NCBI GenBank assembly: GCA_905221605.1
Contig: CAJNDS010000039.1
Location: forward strand, 53,501 to 117,500
DNA length: 64,000 nt
Reading direction: 5' to 3'
Source: Symbiodinium natans
Lineage: Eukaryota; Sar; Dinophyceae; Suessiales; Symbiodiniaceae
The notes beneath the pieces are model-generated. The model saw only the letters and a list, made by a program, of their open reading frames with translations. It had not been told where the DNA came from and did not search any database. Position 1 is the first letter of the stretch. The number at the start of each line of letters is the position of its first letter. The position numbers and the translations under genes were made by a program. Positions 32,501 through 43,520 of this stretch are shown here, piece by piece.

Positions 32501-34900
32501 AGTCCAAACCCGCGTCCGGCAGACCTCCAGATCCGACGTCGATCCTTGCAGACTTCATGGAGGGTTCCGACATGTACCCGTCCGTATATGACATCATCTT
32601 GCGCATCGACACATTCACACCGCAGGCCCGCATGTAAGATCCCTGGTTGGGTGTTCTTGTGATGCAAAAAATCTCAGCTCTCCGGAATGCGCTGCATGCG
32701 TTGAATGCTTTGCATGCTTTGCATGCCTTGCATGCCTTGTATGCTTGTGACTGTAGCACTACTAGCACCTGCAATGGTCTCCGAGGCCTCTGCCGATGTG
32801 CTCCTCGATATTGACCTGGCCGGACTGGCAGACCAGGCAAAGACGACAGATCGGTGCTAGTTTAAGGCTCCAACATTAAACGAAGGAGGTTTGGCATGGT
32901 TTGTGGCTGATGCTCAACTCTCTGAAGGGGCGCTGAGGGCCGTGCCGCTAGGGGGCTCCCAGGAGCACCTTGCGGCCTTGCGTTTTCCCCGCTCCCTTTA
33001 AAATCTTCTCAAAGTGTGGAGGTGATGGCATCGATGGGCCTCAGCCAGTGGGAGTTCGGTTTCCGCCTGGCAGGCGAATCAGCATGTTTTGGCTGAGGCT
33101 GTATGAGTACGTGTACGTGTATGTGAGCTTAAGTGCAGGTATGGTGGTTGTGAGTTTCGCAGTGTGGGCCACAGCACATTGGAATCAGCTGCACACACCT
33201 CCTCAAGGACCTTAAAGGGCTTAACGAAGGCTTACGAACTCCCGAATCAGGTGTACGGATGGTCGCTGACCCTGAGCTCAGCCTGTCTTTGCAGGCAAAA
33301 GACATCGGGGCCTTTGGGGCAGACGGGCAGACGGCCAGAGCACCAGTGAGACGTTAGCGGCTCGCGTGCGAGAGGTACATCCGTGGATCCCGGAACTTGA
33401 ACTCTTGGTTCTTCCAGGCCCGGACGGTTGCCCGGAGGGGCCTGGATTGCTCCGATTGCTCCAATGGTATGTCCCTGGTGCCTGCTGTGCCCCGCTGTGC
33501 CCCGCTGTGCCCTGCGGTGCCCTGCTGTGCCCTGTGGGCCTCTCGCCAGGTGCGGCGTGTGGTGCTCAGGCCACTCCTGTGAGTCCATGCGAGTGGCCTA
33601 TCGTAGAACCCCGTAGAACTCACGAGTTCGAGCTCACTTGAAGGGAGAAAAGCTCTGAGGTTAGTGATTTAGCCAGCACAACAGTAGAATCACAAGGTTG
33701 GAATAGCCGGCAGCGGCGTTGTCTTAGAGGATGCAGCCCTTGGAGTGATGGCGCTACTCTGGAGATGAACGGTGGGGTGGAATCGCCCGGAATCAAGAAG
33801 TTGAACGAGCAGCAGCCCCAAAAACCAGCAACATATGTCCCTACATGTCCGAGCGAGCAAGACACACCCAGGGAATAGGCTTCGTCTCCTGTCTCTGTGG
33901 AGAGTCCGTGAGAGGCTGACTTTCCCCCGATACCCGGCGCAACTGGCGGGCACGTGGGCTCGGCGCCGAGCACCCGAGCACCCGAGCACTTTTTCACTGC
34001 CACAGAAGAGGAAAGGCAGTTCTTCACATCCTTACCCAGTTTTTCTGCTCATTACTGCGGCAGGCCTTGTCCCTCTATTTACGACTTCTCGGTGGACATG
34101 TTTCGCTACATGCGACGGTGCCTGACATGCGTTCGGCATCGAATTCTGCGGACTCCAAGTTCTGTGTCTCTGCGTGCGCGTGACGTGTGAAACCGGGGTC
34201 AGGTGGCGGTGTCAGAACCACCGCTCGAGCCGAGGAAGCTACATGTCGCAGAGGCTCTCCCAGGGAGCTCCCTCAAGCGGCTTGCGCGATGCAGCGACCT
34301 TTGGCGCAGGGGGCCCTGCTGCTCACCCACCAAGCTCTTGGGGAGTGCGAGGCATGGAATCGATGGATGAAATCGGAGTGCCAAAGGTCGGATTTGATTC
34401 GTGAGGCCTTGTTGAAGCCAGGTTGGCAAAGGCTCCATCGTTGGCGCCGGGGCGGTGCTACTTCCCCATTCACAGGTGAGACTACATGAGACTACGAAGT
34501 TCTGCCCAGTTCCTCCTTTCCACATTCTCTCACTCTCTCTCTTTCTCTCTCTCTCTCCCCCTCCCTCTCTCACTCTCTACGTACATTCTACATGAATGCA
34601 GCTTTCTGCGTTGTGTCTTTTGAGCTGGAGGTGGAGGCTGGCGCGGTGGTTGGGGCCATGTCGGTCGCTGGCCGGCCTGTGCGATCAGGCTTGCAACTGG
34701 TTGGCCTGGGGCTCACCTCGGCTTTTGATGGCGGCTCAATGGAGTCCTATGAAGTCCTATGAAGTCCTATGCAAGTCGCTGTTGTGTGAAATTTAAGGGA
34801 TTGGCCGATCACTTCTCGCCGCCAACGCTCTCAGGCAATCCTGGAGTCATCATGAGGATGGCGACCCTGGGCCAGGAGCCGGTCGCTGGCTGGGCACGCC
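29559..34900 (+). CDS. Pls-type NRPS terminal domain: membrane segments plus hexapeptide repeats
   Basis: Exon 29559-29667 encodes a hydrophobic stretch (PLYLLLMVLLATQG; FALASFATGYYFF). Exon 29725-29767 encodes CTKWLLIGKYRAG, matching the KWLLIGRYRxG signature I know from the NRPS terminal domain (TIGR02353 type) of epsilon-poly-lysine-synthetase-like proteins. Exon 29887-29939 (GRWPLGLGL) and exon 29984-30057 (DRLLVFVNELCLGAFRGGPVY) continue the family pattern PLW..LR..RLL..GTP. Exon 30258 onward gives GLKATGYCRIDTRYVSE (family: GAKIGRGVxxDT). Hexapeptide-like pieces follow at 30943-31010 (GDNVTLQPLPLGA), 31127-31191 (LPDGSVGALEYA) and about 34608-34680 (VEAGAVVGAMSVAG); GNPGVIMRM lies near 34833. 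A hydrophobic exon at 32176-32259 adds membrane segments. Family knowledge: this domain tethers or modulates synthetases that make homo-oligomers. Exons after 30.3 kb are less certain. Confidence 0.68.
29779..29792 (+). repeat. C14 homopolymer
   Basis: Run of C in the intron after the KWLLIGKYRAG exon; prone to sequencing length error. Confidence 0.8.
31200..34600 (+). other. Poorly resolved middle of the terminal-domain region
   Basis: Only scattered candidates: VWKGALLVQSRQQP near 31420-31460, DVFALLLTLFLQPLG near 31610-31655, AATWLLFGPPVMARL (32176-32259), a hydrophobic VVVSFAVWATAHW near 33140-33180. Short tandem repeats occur at 31715-31770 (CTTCTCAC-like), 32688-32742 (TTGCATGCCT) and 33486-33535 (GCTGTGCCCC). 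A (CT) tract lies at 34526-34577. Confidence 0.4.
32176..32259 (+). CDS. Candidate transmembrane exon of the terminal domain
   Basis: After acceptor CACAG|GCC the frame reads AEPEGFLFAATWLLFGPP then VMARLQDEP before a stop at about 32260. The hydrophobic core FLFAATWLLFGPPVM is long enough for a membrane helix. It lies between the two sets of hexapeptide-like exons, where the Pls-type terminal domain has further helices. The donor was not fixed. Confidence 0.45.
34608..34890 (+). CDS. Candidate second hexapeptide (left-handed beta-helix) exons
   Basis: An open frame from about 34608 reads SFELEVEAGAVVGAMSVAGR, with the small-residue/Val spacing of hexapeptide repeats (GAxVGAxS). A second frame after acceptor CTCAG near 34832 reads NPGVIMRMATLGQEP, like the G-N-P-A turn that closes such domains. 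Between them is a stop, so an intron is assumed. I infer the C-terminal half of the terminal domain. Confidence 0.45.
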
Positions 34901-35294
34901 ACTGGGTGCGGAGGCCTTTGCCATCAGAAATTGATGGAAGGAAGCCCGCCCCAAGAGAATACCCCAAGAGAATCCCGCAGAAGTCCCCGCACATGCCTAC
35001 GACGCAAAGATAGTCCCGCTGGGTATCCCTCGGGTGCCCACCCCACCATAATCCCGCAGACCACAGAGGAGAATCCCGCAGGCAGAGCATCCCTCCCCAA
35101 AATCACCTACAGTGCCCGTCAGCTTGCTTAAAGTTCGGGTGGAGAGGTTAGAAATATGACTTGGTTTGGTTCGCTGTGTAGTGTGCTGGGAGAAGGTTGT
35201 GAGTAGGATGACCAGGCGGGTTTAACCTTGCGATTGGCCGGTAGAGTCGGTAGAGGCTCCAAGTCAAAAGCTTGCCGTGGAAGGGTTGGCACTT

Positions 35295-35520
35295 TCACGC
35301 GGGTTGGGGGGGGGGGGGGGGTTTGTTTGCCTCCCTTGTGTTGCGTGCAGTCGGAAACGTCGGTATTCACAGCTTTTTTTTGCGTCTTGGGCTGGTAGTG
35401 GTGCTCAACATGTTCCCCAAACTCGTCGTTTTTTTTTTTTTTTTTGGGGGGGGGGTTTGTGTTTTGACGGAAAACGATGTTTTTTGCTTAAACTTTTTTT
35501 TTTTTTTTTTTTTGTGTTTT
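35295..35520 (+). repeat. Poly-G and poly-T homopolymer zone
   Basis: G-run at about 35306-35322, T-runs at about 35429-35446 and 35491-35513, and a G-run at about 35447-35456. Frames through them (poly-Phe/Gly on +, poly-Lys/Pro on -) are artefacts. Confidence 0.85.
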
Positions 35521-36585
35521 TCGCTTGGGGGTGGGGCAGGGGGTGCTTCCCGGTATTTTCAGTGTTTTTGGGCGCTTTTCCATGCTTCTTTTTCACGCCG
35601 AAAGCGATGTTTATGCAATTGTTCGCAGTTTCTGTTCGGAGGGCGGGTCGGGCTGCTTCAGAATCCTCGGAAATTACAGCATGTTCGGGCCTTTTACAGG
35701 GAAATACTCGGTATTTACAGTGCTTTCCAGACTCCTCCTCATTTTTGTTGTGATTTTGTTGTTGGCGGAAAAGACAAAGCGCAAATCACGAACTTTTCCC
35801 GGACATGCGTGTTGCCAAAACCCCACGTTTTTTTCCTAAATAATGCTAGCCTTCCACGGCGGCCAAAAAACAAGCCTGCCTTGTTAATGCCGAAGGTCTG
35901 TGAAGTTTGCATATCCGCTGCTGGCGCCGATGTTCCTGCAAATGCTGCTGCTGACCACTTAGCTGGTGGCGACTTGCTGCCTTGCTCCGAGAGAACGCCT
36001 TTTCTGCAGTGGCTCAGGTTGACCACTTTGCTGCCTGCTATGCCAGAAGCTCGATGTTGATGTGTGATATTCTTTGATGTTCCTGCTTTTCTGCAGCCAT
36101 GTTGCAAGAACCGTGCAGCACTGATGTGTTCCCCGCTTCAGCCGCGGAGCTTCCTTCGGGAAGGTGCGAGATTGATGGAAAACTGACGGATCTCGGTGGG
36201 AGACCCCCAGAAGGAAGATGAATCGTGGCGAAACGAATCAAGCTGAGCTTCTCAATGAAACAAAAAGCGACTTTGCTCAGAGCAGCACACACCCTACTCC
36301 ACATCATAACTGACTACTGACTTCAGTAGATCTCATCTCAGCATTCACCATCTAAAGGCAAATTACATCCGGTTTTTCGAGCGGGGCTCCAGGTATGTCC
36401 TCACCGTACTGCTCAACATGCTCATGAGATCAGAGAAGGGTTCAGGTGGGGGATGTGATGTGGCGAGTTCAGTTGGGGTCTGTGAAGAGCAACGGCTATG
36501 CCAGGACTGGTGCTGGTTTGCAGCTCAGAGTCAAGGAGGGCTGGTGCATGGTGCAGTGCAGATGTGATTTGGATTTGTCTATGAG

Positions 36586-36660
36586 GCTGCTTCGCTGCCG
36601 GCGGCGTACGTTGCGCTGGGATGGTGCTTGTGTCTGCTGGTGTTCCCGACTTGCTTACGC
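36586..36660 (+). CDS. Candidate transmembrane exon (unassigned)
   Basis: After acceptor ATGAG|GCT the frame reads AASLPAAYVALGWCLCLLVF followed by PTCLR. This is a plausible membrane helix with a basic end, but no family signature. It could be another helix of the terminal domain or a chance hydrophobic frame. The 3' end is not fixed. Confidence 0.3.
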
Positions 36661-36946
36661 CAACGTTGCCTACTCCATCGTGGATGTCGCTTCATGTACC
36701 TCTGCTCATGCTGAATCATGAGCACTAAGCTCATGAAGGATCCAGGCCGCACCCTACCCAGACCCACCGCAGCAGAACCCCTGCAAGAGCAAAGCGAAGG
36801 CAAAGACAATCTTTTGCGAAGATTCGACAGCTGCATAAGTAAAAACCGGATCCAGGTTCACTGATTTTTCAAGTCCTCCGAAGACGAATCGTGCGGTCTC
36901 CAAAACTTGTACGGTGAATAGAGGATGTGGAGGTTGGATCAGAGAC

Positions 36947-37078
36947 AGACAGAGAGTGAGTGAAACAGAGAGACTCCGGGCAGCCTCCTCTTCGGAGGGG
37001 GTTAAGGCTTGGAAGGGAGAAGGAGAGGGAGAGAGAGAGACAGAGAGAATGAAAGAGAGAGAGAAAGAAAAGAACAAA

Positions 37079-37112
<34 letters not shown>

Positions 37113-37212
37113 GCAGCACAGACCTGGGACATCGCGCGCCCCTGGGGGCGGCCTTCTCCTTCGGGAGGGGGCCACGCGTGCGGGAGAGAGAGAGAGAGAG
37201 AGAGAGAGAAGG
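36947..37212 (+). repeat. (GA)n-rich purine zone, two long pure tracts
   Basis: GAGAGA runs at about 37025-37110 and 37182-37210 separated by a unique GC-rich spacer. Confidence 0.9.
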
Positions 37213-38893
37213 TGAAGCATGCTCTCCGGGGTGGCCCCTGGAGGCAGCAAGCAAGCAAGCGAGAGTAGTAGGTGGGAGCCGGGGCGGCGGCTGGACGTGT
37301 GGCAGAAAAGGGTTGTGCACGCACAGGTAACCGCGCCGGCCATGTTGGCACATGGCATCAACATTCTTAGGGTGGGTGCTTTGTCTTCAGGTGGCCATAA
37401 TGCCAAGTGCGTGTGTGCAATCAAGTTTGGCCCATTGCCAGTGAGCCGTAGTCAAGAGCAGACGAACCGGTGTTCCCCTCTTAAAAGGGAACACACGAGA
37501 TGCGCAATGCGAGAGCTCCTTTTCAAATTCCTTTAGCAAAATTTTGTGACATTCCAAGAATCTCGAAGCCCCGACGCCGCCGAGGCCGAGAAGAGCCCTT
37601 TGATGCTTCTTGTTTGTGTGAGAGAGTGTGTGTGTGTGCGCGCGTGTTTTTCTCTCCTCTCTTCCTAGTAGTTTTGCCTTTTTGACCATCTGCTCTCTCA
37701 GTATTTTGGAGCCACTTAAGAGCTCCCCCCTGCTTAAATGCTTCTAAAGGCTCAGAGGAGATGGGGGGCCCGGGACAAGTGGCGCGCTTCCATTTTCGCT
37801 CGGTGGGAGGGTGCATTTAGGTGACGTGAAAGCGGTATATCCGCGTTTTGTTTCTCTCCTTTATTGTCCTTCTGACGGCAGAAAAGTATGTCCGCGTTCT
37901 CTTTCTCTCGCCTTCTTTTATTCGCTCAGTTTCTCTGATGATGTCGAAGCGTCATAGTCGGTTTGTGTTTCTCTCCCTCATTGTCTTTCTGACGAGACTT
38001 CCGGTCTCTGGTTCGGTCTCTCTCTCTCTCTGTGTCTCCCTCTCTCTCTCTCTCTGTTTTTCAATGTCTATACATTTTGTTCTTCTCAGTTTTGTCCCGC
38101 TGCTGGAAGCAGCGGGACTCCCCAAGCGCATAATGTCACCAGGCTGTGCTGGTGCAGCGCTTGGTTTCCGCGTCTGTGAGCAGCCGGTCCTGGCGTGCGC
38201 TGGGCCCTCGAGTCCATGGGGCATTTTTTCTTTGAGTCCAAGGTTAAGGGTTTAAGGGTATCCAGTTGTGTGGGGTATTAGGGTTTACTAAGAAGGGTTA
38301 GAGGCTTCAGGCTTTGGGGGGGGGGGGGGGGGGGGGGCTTGCAGCAGACAGGTTCGGGTCAGCGCGCCACTTCCTGACCACGCAGCGCGCCAAGCGATGC
38401 CACACGTATTGCATCGCCAAGCGTGTGCTCGTGACATCGGGAATCGGGAGAGCTAGGGTCGAGAGGTGAGTGGCCCAAGGTTTTCCGAGCAGCTGAGCGC
38501 AATGTCCATCGCGATTTTCATGGGCAACTCGGGGCACATCTCAGTAATGTAATGATCACAATTGTGAGAATCAACACTTAACAAGTCTGGCAGATGGGCA
38601 GCTGAGGCATGGCTTTCGGGTCACCCGTATACAACCTCTGGCTCAAGGCCTCTCTGCTCAAAAGGGTCTTAGAAGTCTTTGAACTGGAGGTTTTGAAGAG
38701 ATGAGGGAGATCTGAGATCTGTCAGATCTGTGGGCTTGTGGGCGGTCTCCAGGCCATGGGTGGCCATGTGGCCTGCGATGCACTCTTGCTGCACGGTGCT
38801 CAGGTCTCGTTGAAGAATCTAGGAGATTCTCGGAGTCTCTCTGAGCCAGAGAGCGGTGTTGCGTGATTCAGAGGACTGCTGTAGTGGGCGACT

Positions 38894-38962
38894 ACAACAT
38901 GCTCACAGTCGGCCAGGGGGCTTCCGTCGACAAGGAGGCGGCGCCGGCGTTCGCGTTTCAAA
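38894..38962 (+). CDS. Candidate hexapeptide-like exon (unassigned)
   Basis: Frame reads YNMLTVGQGASVDKEAAPAF. The VGQGASVDKEA string resembles a turn of a left-handed beta-helix (IGxGAxVxxxA), as in the last part of Pls-type terminal domains or acyltransferases. There is no second supporting repeat in the same frame, so it stays tentative. Confidence 0.3.
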
Positions 38963-40314
38963 AATCGGGTGCCGTTCTTCGGGACCCACTGCCAGGCCGT
39001 CCTGTCCGGCAGACGCCTGCTGCCGGGTGAAGGGCCCAAGCTGGCCCAAGCCAGCAGCACTTGCAGCTTTACACGTACTTTCAGCAGCGGTGCTGCGCGG
39101 TAGTTTCCCCTCCTTCATGTTCGTCCTTCTGGACTGTATCGGCTCTGACAAAAGGTGAAGCTTGTTTTTGCGTTTGTGGATATTTGCCTTAGGATGGATT
39201 TCCAAGTGCTTTCGGCTCTTGCATTCAAAGCATCTTGTGCGAGTGCACCGTTCCGTGTGTATTCTGGTCACGAGTGAGATGCCCTGTCTTCAAACTCCCT
39301 GGATCCGATTCACGGACTCACCAGGCAAAAGACTGGCAAACGCTGAACAACTGCGTTTTGATTCAACTTTGTTTTCAAAAGCAACGCTCGAACCTGCACG
39401 CCTTCGCAAAGCAGTCTCTGGAGTCTACTATGAGTCTACATGTGCAAATCGAGGCCCACAGGGCACTGGGTCGATGCCTTAGCAACTCACGGGGCGCACA
39501 CTGGAGAGTGGGGACTTAGTTTGAGAACTCTCCTCAACGCTCGCATGGCGAAGGTTTTACACTTGTTCCGGTCGGGTGGTCATCGGACCTGGCAGCAGCG
39601 TGTCACATTCGGCTGCAGTGGTGGCAGGTGAGACAGGCGGCGTTCGACTGCTCTTTGCAGACCCCTTCAAGCCCAAATGAACGCCCTCTCTGTAAAGGCA
39701 ATCTCAGCACTCTGGCACCTTTGTCTGCTGCCCAGCACCCAGATCACGTAAATTGCTTGTCACTTCGAGACTCGACTCAGAGAAGTCGCCAGAGAAATCC
39801 CAGAAACGGCACGCTTATTAGAAGCTCCAGGTGGCAGCTTCGACACGCCTTCCGGCGCAGACGCTGGCCGTCGGCTGCGCCCCCTGTTTGGGAAGCACAC
39901 ATCCACAGACATCTAGAATCTACAGACTATTAGGTTCACGCGATGAAGAGTTGCGCAGGACACTAGGTGCCATGATGCCGGGCAGAAGTCCGTCTCTTCT
40001 GCTCTCAGGTCTGCCGCCTCAGGCATTTCCATGGTCCAAAGCGAGCTTGGTGAAGCCCAGCGCCAGACCTCTGCCCCGAGAGCTGCCTGGATCCTAGCAC
40101 CCCTGATCACATCCCGCACCACAACAGTTAAACAGTTAGACTTGGAGCCATTGGAGCACTCAAAAGCTCAAAGACAAGACAGGCGACCGCCGATCCTGCT
40201 GCCCATCTTCGTCAGTCGGGCAATCGGCCGCATGAAGGCTGAGAGCTTTGGGAGCTTTGGGCAAGTTGGCCAAATGGCGCGAGCCTCACGCGCACGTGTT
40301 GCACTCACAAGAAG

Positions 40315-43300
40315 GTGGAGAATTCGCACCAATGGTCACTGGGTCCACCGGGTTCTTGGGAAGGAGCGAGCAGCATCAATTTGCAGCACGCTGTGTCGAC
40401 CGCCTCGGCCGGGCCCGATCAGGAAGGCCCATTAAAGGTTCGTCTACAGGGAGTTTCGGTGGTGAAGACAATAAAGAGGAGAGCCTCCTCGGAGGTGAAG
40501 ATGTCGATTGTGGACTGTTCGTTTCGGGTCGAGAAAATGCCTGGATGGTCAGGTGGTCGTGTGATGTGACATGTGGGTCTCCAGTGACTGAGTGACCGAG
40601 GGCTCATGTTCACGCTTCTCTTGTCTGCGTTGGGAGTTGGGGGCTCCTCAGCCTCGGTATGCCTCGCGGTTTCGGACGTGCCGAGTGGTGGTTGGATAGG
40701 ACTGCGCTCCTGGGAGTTTGATTTCATCTTTGCATAGAGTCCAGGCAGGCAAGTTGGTTAGCACACACATAAACAAACGCATGCGTTCATGCGTTCATCT
40801 GGGTCCAGAAACATTTTGAATACAACGAAGTTCACAAAGCAGGAGGCGCTTGCGCGCAAGTCTGCAAGGTCCGTCCGCTGCACCCACAGAGAGGAACAGA
40901 GAGTCCGCTTCGGCTGGGGAAGAGCCGCCCTCCGGAATTGAGCATGCTAAACCACCAGATCGGATGCTACTCTGCAAGCACCTCAAGACCAAACACCAGC
41001 GACCAGAGAACCAAATCTTACCAAGACCACACACGACTCCTGGAATCGTTTTGTGGTTTTGTTTTCGGGTTTGTGCTTCGTTTTTTGCTTCAGGTCCTTT
41101 CAGCCACAAGCGACTCGAGGACAAACCAAATATCCAAGAAGACTAAGGCGTATTCTGAGATTCTCCCTCCGGGTTTGGTTGTTGCTTTTGGGGCTTCCGG
41201 CCCGAAGGGACTGGCAGCCCCAAAGGATCTTCCTTGTTCGACTTGGACATTCTCTGAAAAATCGCGTTTTGGCCTCTAACTTATCGTGTTGTTGAAAGCA
41301 GTGCCGGTCGTCGGGGGGGAGGGGTGACCATATACTGTACAAGTGCACCGTCGATGCAAGTTCGAGGAGCATCGTGGCGGCCTTGCTGGAGACTCGGGCA
41401 TGCAGCCGGATCTTTTGCCTGGTGCGGGCGGCGGACACAGCGGCCGCACGGCACCGCGTGCTGGAGGTGAGCTCAGTGAAAGTCCCGTGTGGATCCACAC
41501 AGGCCCCCAAAACATCGTTGTTCCAAGTTTGGCCACAACGCTCTGTAGAATTGGTTGTAGAAGTAGCTTGGGGCCATATGTTGTATCTGTCACGTTCCAC
41601 TCGACTCAGGTGGATCAGTGAGGAGCAGCCGAGAGCCCTTGCGATGGTGCTGGCATATATCGCATGTCGCCCAAAGATAATGCAATGAAGGGAAGGACGC
41701 AGCATCAAGGACACGGATTAGCAAACGTTGCAAGCGAAAGCTGGAACAAAGGCCCACCACGCATAGGCGCCCCGCCAAGGCAAAAGAATGACAAGTGAAA
41801 GATCCAAGCCTGCTAAGCCTGCGGGTCCGCCCGGTGCAGACTTAAACGAGATTTCTCTGCCCCCAGGCTTGTTTTTCGTACAGTTGCCAAAGCCGATTTA
41901 GCACTTAAAATCCTGGAATGTTGCAAGATGCCTTCAAAGTTTTCCTTCTTGAAAATTGGAGTTGGAAGTGGCCTTCGGTGTATCACAAATCTGTGCAGGC
42001 AGCCCGGAAGGCGGGCGCCGCTGCCGCCGACCTTGACATTCTCGAGGCGATTGGGCCCAGAGATTCGGCTCCTCTGAGACTGCCAGGATGGCCCAGGAAT
42101 GCCCAGGAATTCACCCCAAAGCAAGGTTCGAGATGGGTTTTGAAAATACCAAGATCGTAATAGGGGCTGATGCTCCCCCAGCGCTTTTCCGCAGTTCTCA
42201 TCCTGCGGAGGCCGTGCCAGGCGACCTCCAGCAGCGCAACTTCGGCCGGCCCTTTGCCGAGGTGCAGCGGCTGGCAGGCCCAAGAGAAGGGAGCAGAAAA
42301 AAAGAGGAAACAAGGGGCTGCAGAACTCCCTGGCATCCCAGGCCGTGTGACGCACGTGCTCCATGCAGCAGCGAAGGCGGCGAAAAAAAAGAGTTGCAAG
42401 CCTGTGAGCTTGTGGAGAATTTCGCCCAGACAGGTGAACTTGACCGAGCCCTTCGATCTCATGAAGAAGGTTCGGGGACTCGGCGAAAGTGGGGAAGAAT
42501 CGGCTCCGTGGGCTGCCGCTCCACATCCTCTGCAGGACAACGTGGATGCCACAGCTCACCTTCTGGAATTCTGTTGCATTTCCAGACCCAAACCATTTCA
42601 TCACATCTCAACCATGGGCATTCTGACGTGGGGGCCTCGCGTATCCTCATGCTCTCACTCCACCCGCTGTTTCGGCGTTTCGTGGCAACTGAGGCCAGAT
42701 ATGCTGGACCAGCACCTTGTGTGTGTGTGTGTGTGCACTGTGTACACGGCGAGCATCTCGTGGAAGCTTTGGAGCGCAAGCATGGCTCAAGAGGACCGGC
42801 ATGGCACGGTGCGGGAGAATGCCGCGCTGGGTGACATCCGTGCCCTACCGCTCTACGGCACTGGAGATCAGGTGAGAGTGGGGGGGGATGGGGGGGTGGG
42901 AGGAATGCTGCATACGCTTGTCATTCTAATGTGCATTGTGCATGCTTGGGCCCGTGGCTGCTTTTTGGAGGCCAATGGCTACCCTCAGAGCAAATGGCTG
43001 GCAGAGGTGATGGTTCTGGAGGCAAGTTGGAGAAGCGAAGAGTTTTCTTCCACATGTAGGAGCCCTTGAATTTAAGTCATGTAAGTTTGATTTAACAGGG
43101 TTTGGTATGGCTTTGTATGGCATTTCGTGTCTCGGAGGCTGCTCGACAAGGCCTACCATGCTACATCCACCGGCCTGGTCTCATAGGCGCGATCATCGTT
43201 TGGGTCTGCGGTCAGTGCCAAGTTTGATGCGCAGCTGGCGAGCTGGCTTCAGGTGGCAATTCCATGACCGGTGCGGCAGCGGAGGATGTTTTCTTCCATT

Positions 43301-43520
43301 TCTTGGCGGATGTGCCTCGGTCTCGAACGTCTCAGCTCTTGAGTCTCAATTCTTAAAAGTCTAAGTTCAGATCATGATCGGGCTTGTCTTCCCGGCTCAA
43401 GGCTCACCCGAATCCGCGCATAATTCCCATCTTCGGGTGTGCGAGGTGCTGAAACTCCGGCGGCTGCCCGCAATGGAGGGTCGCAAGTTCAACGTGACGC
43501 CGGTGGACTGGGTGGCCAAG
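40315..43520 (+). CDS. Thioester-reductase-like NAD(P)-binding (R) domain
   Basis: R domains are extended short-chain dehydrogenase folds that release a carrier-bound acyl or peptidyl chain as aldehyde or alcohol using NAD(P)H. Exons: 40315-40363 (MVTGSTGFLGR, the TGxxGxxG dinucleotide motif), 41367-41466 (SIVAALLE...IFCLVRAAD), 42211-42277 (VPGDLQQRNFG), 42342-42376 (RVTHVLHAAAK), 42434-42469 (VNLTEPFDLMKK), 42536-42617 (NVDATAHLLEFC...FHHISTM), 42794-42871, 42971-43025 (NGYPQSKWLAEVMVLEA, catalytic YxxxK), 43151-43188 (LPCYIHRPGLIG), 43285-43308, 43446-43520 (FNVTPVDWVAK). Junction phases are right, with donors GA, GT and GC. Against the terminal R domain of NRPSs or aminoadipate reductase the order and spacing match. 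The stretch before 40315 (carrier-to-R linker) was not identified. It could be a stand-alone gene rather than part of the NRPS. Confidence 0.86.
40364..41366 (+). other. Intron 1 of the R domain
   Basis: 1.0 kb, from a GA donor after GGA AG to acceptor CGAG|G; joining restores an AGG codon. No repeats or genes noticed. Confidence 0.75.
41467..42210 (+). other. Intron 2 of the R domain
   Basis: 744 bp opening with a consensus GT donor (GTGAGC). Phase 0 on both sides. Nothing else noticed. Confidence 0.75.

Larger units (their letters stand above)
34900..40314 (+). other. 5.4 kb with few recognisable exons; homopolymers and purine tracts
   Basis: Between the terminal-domain candidates and the reductase. 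Contents: a T/G-homopolymer zone (35295-35520), a (GA)-rich zone (36947-37210), CT-rich DNA (37850-38060), a G21-class homopolymer near 38317-38337, a possible membrane exon near 36586 and a hexapeptide-like frame near 38890. A gene boundary could lie here, but no stop, start or trans-splice signal could be fixed. Confidence 0.5.
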
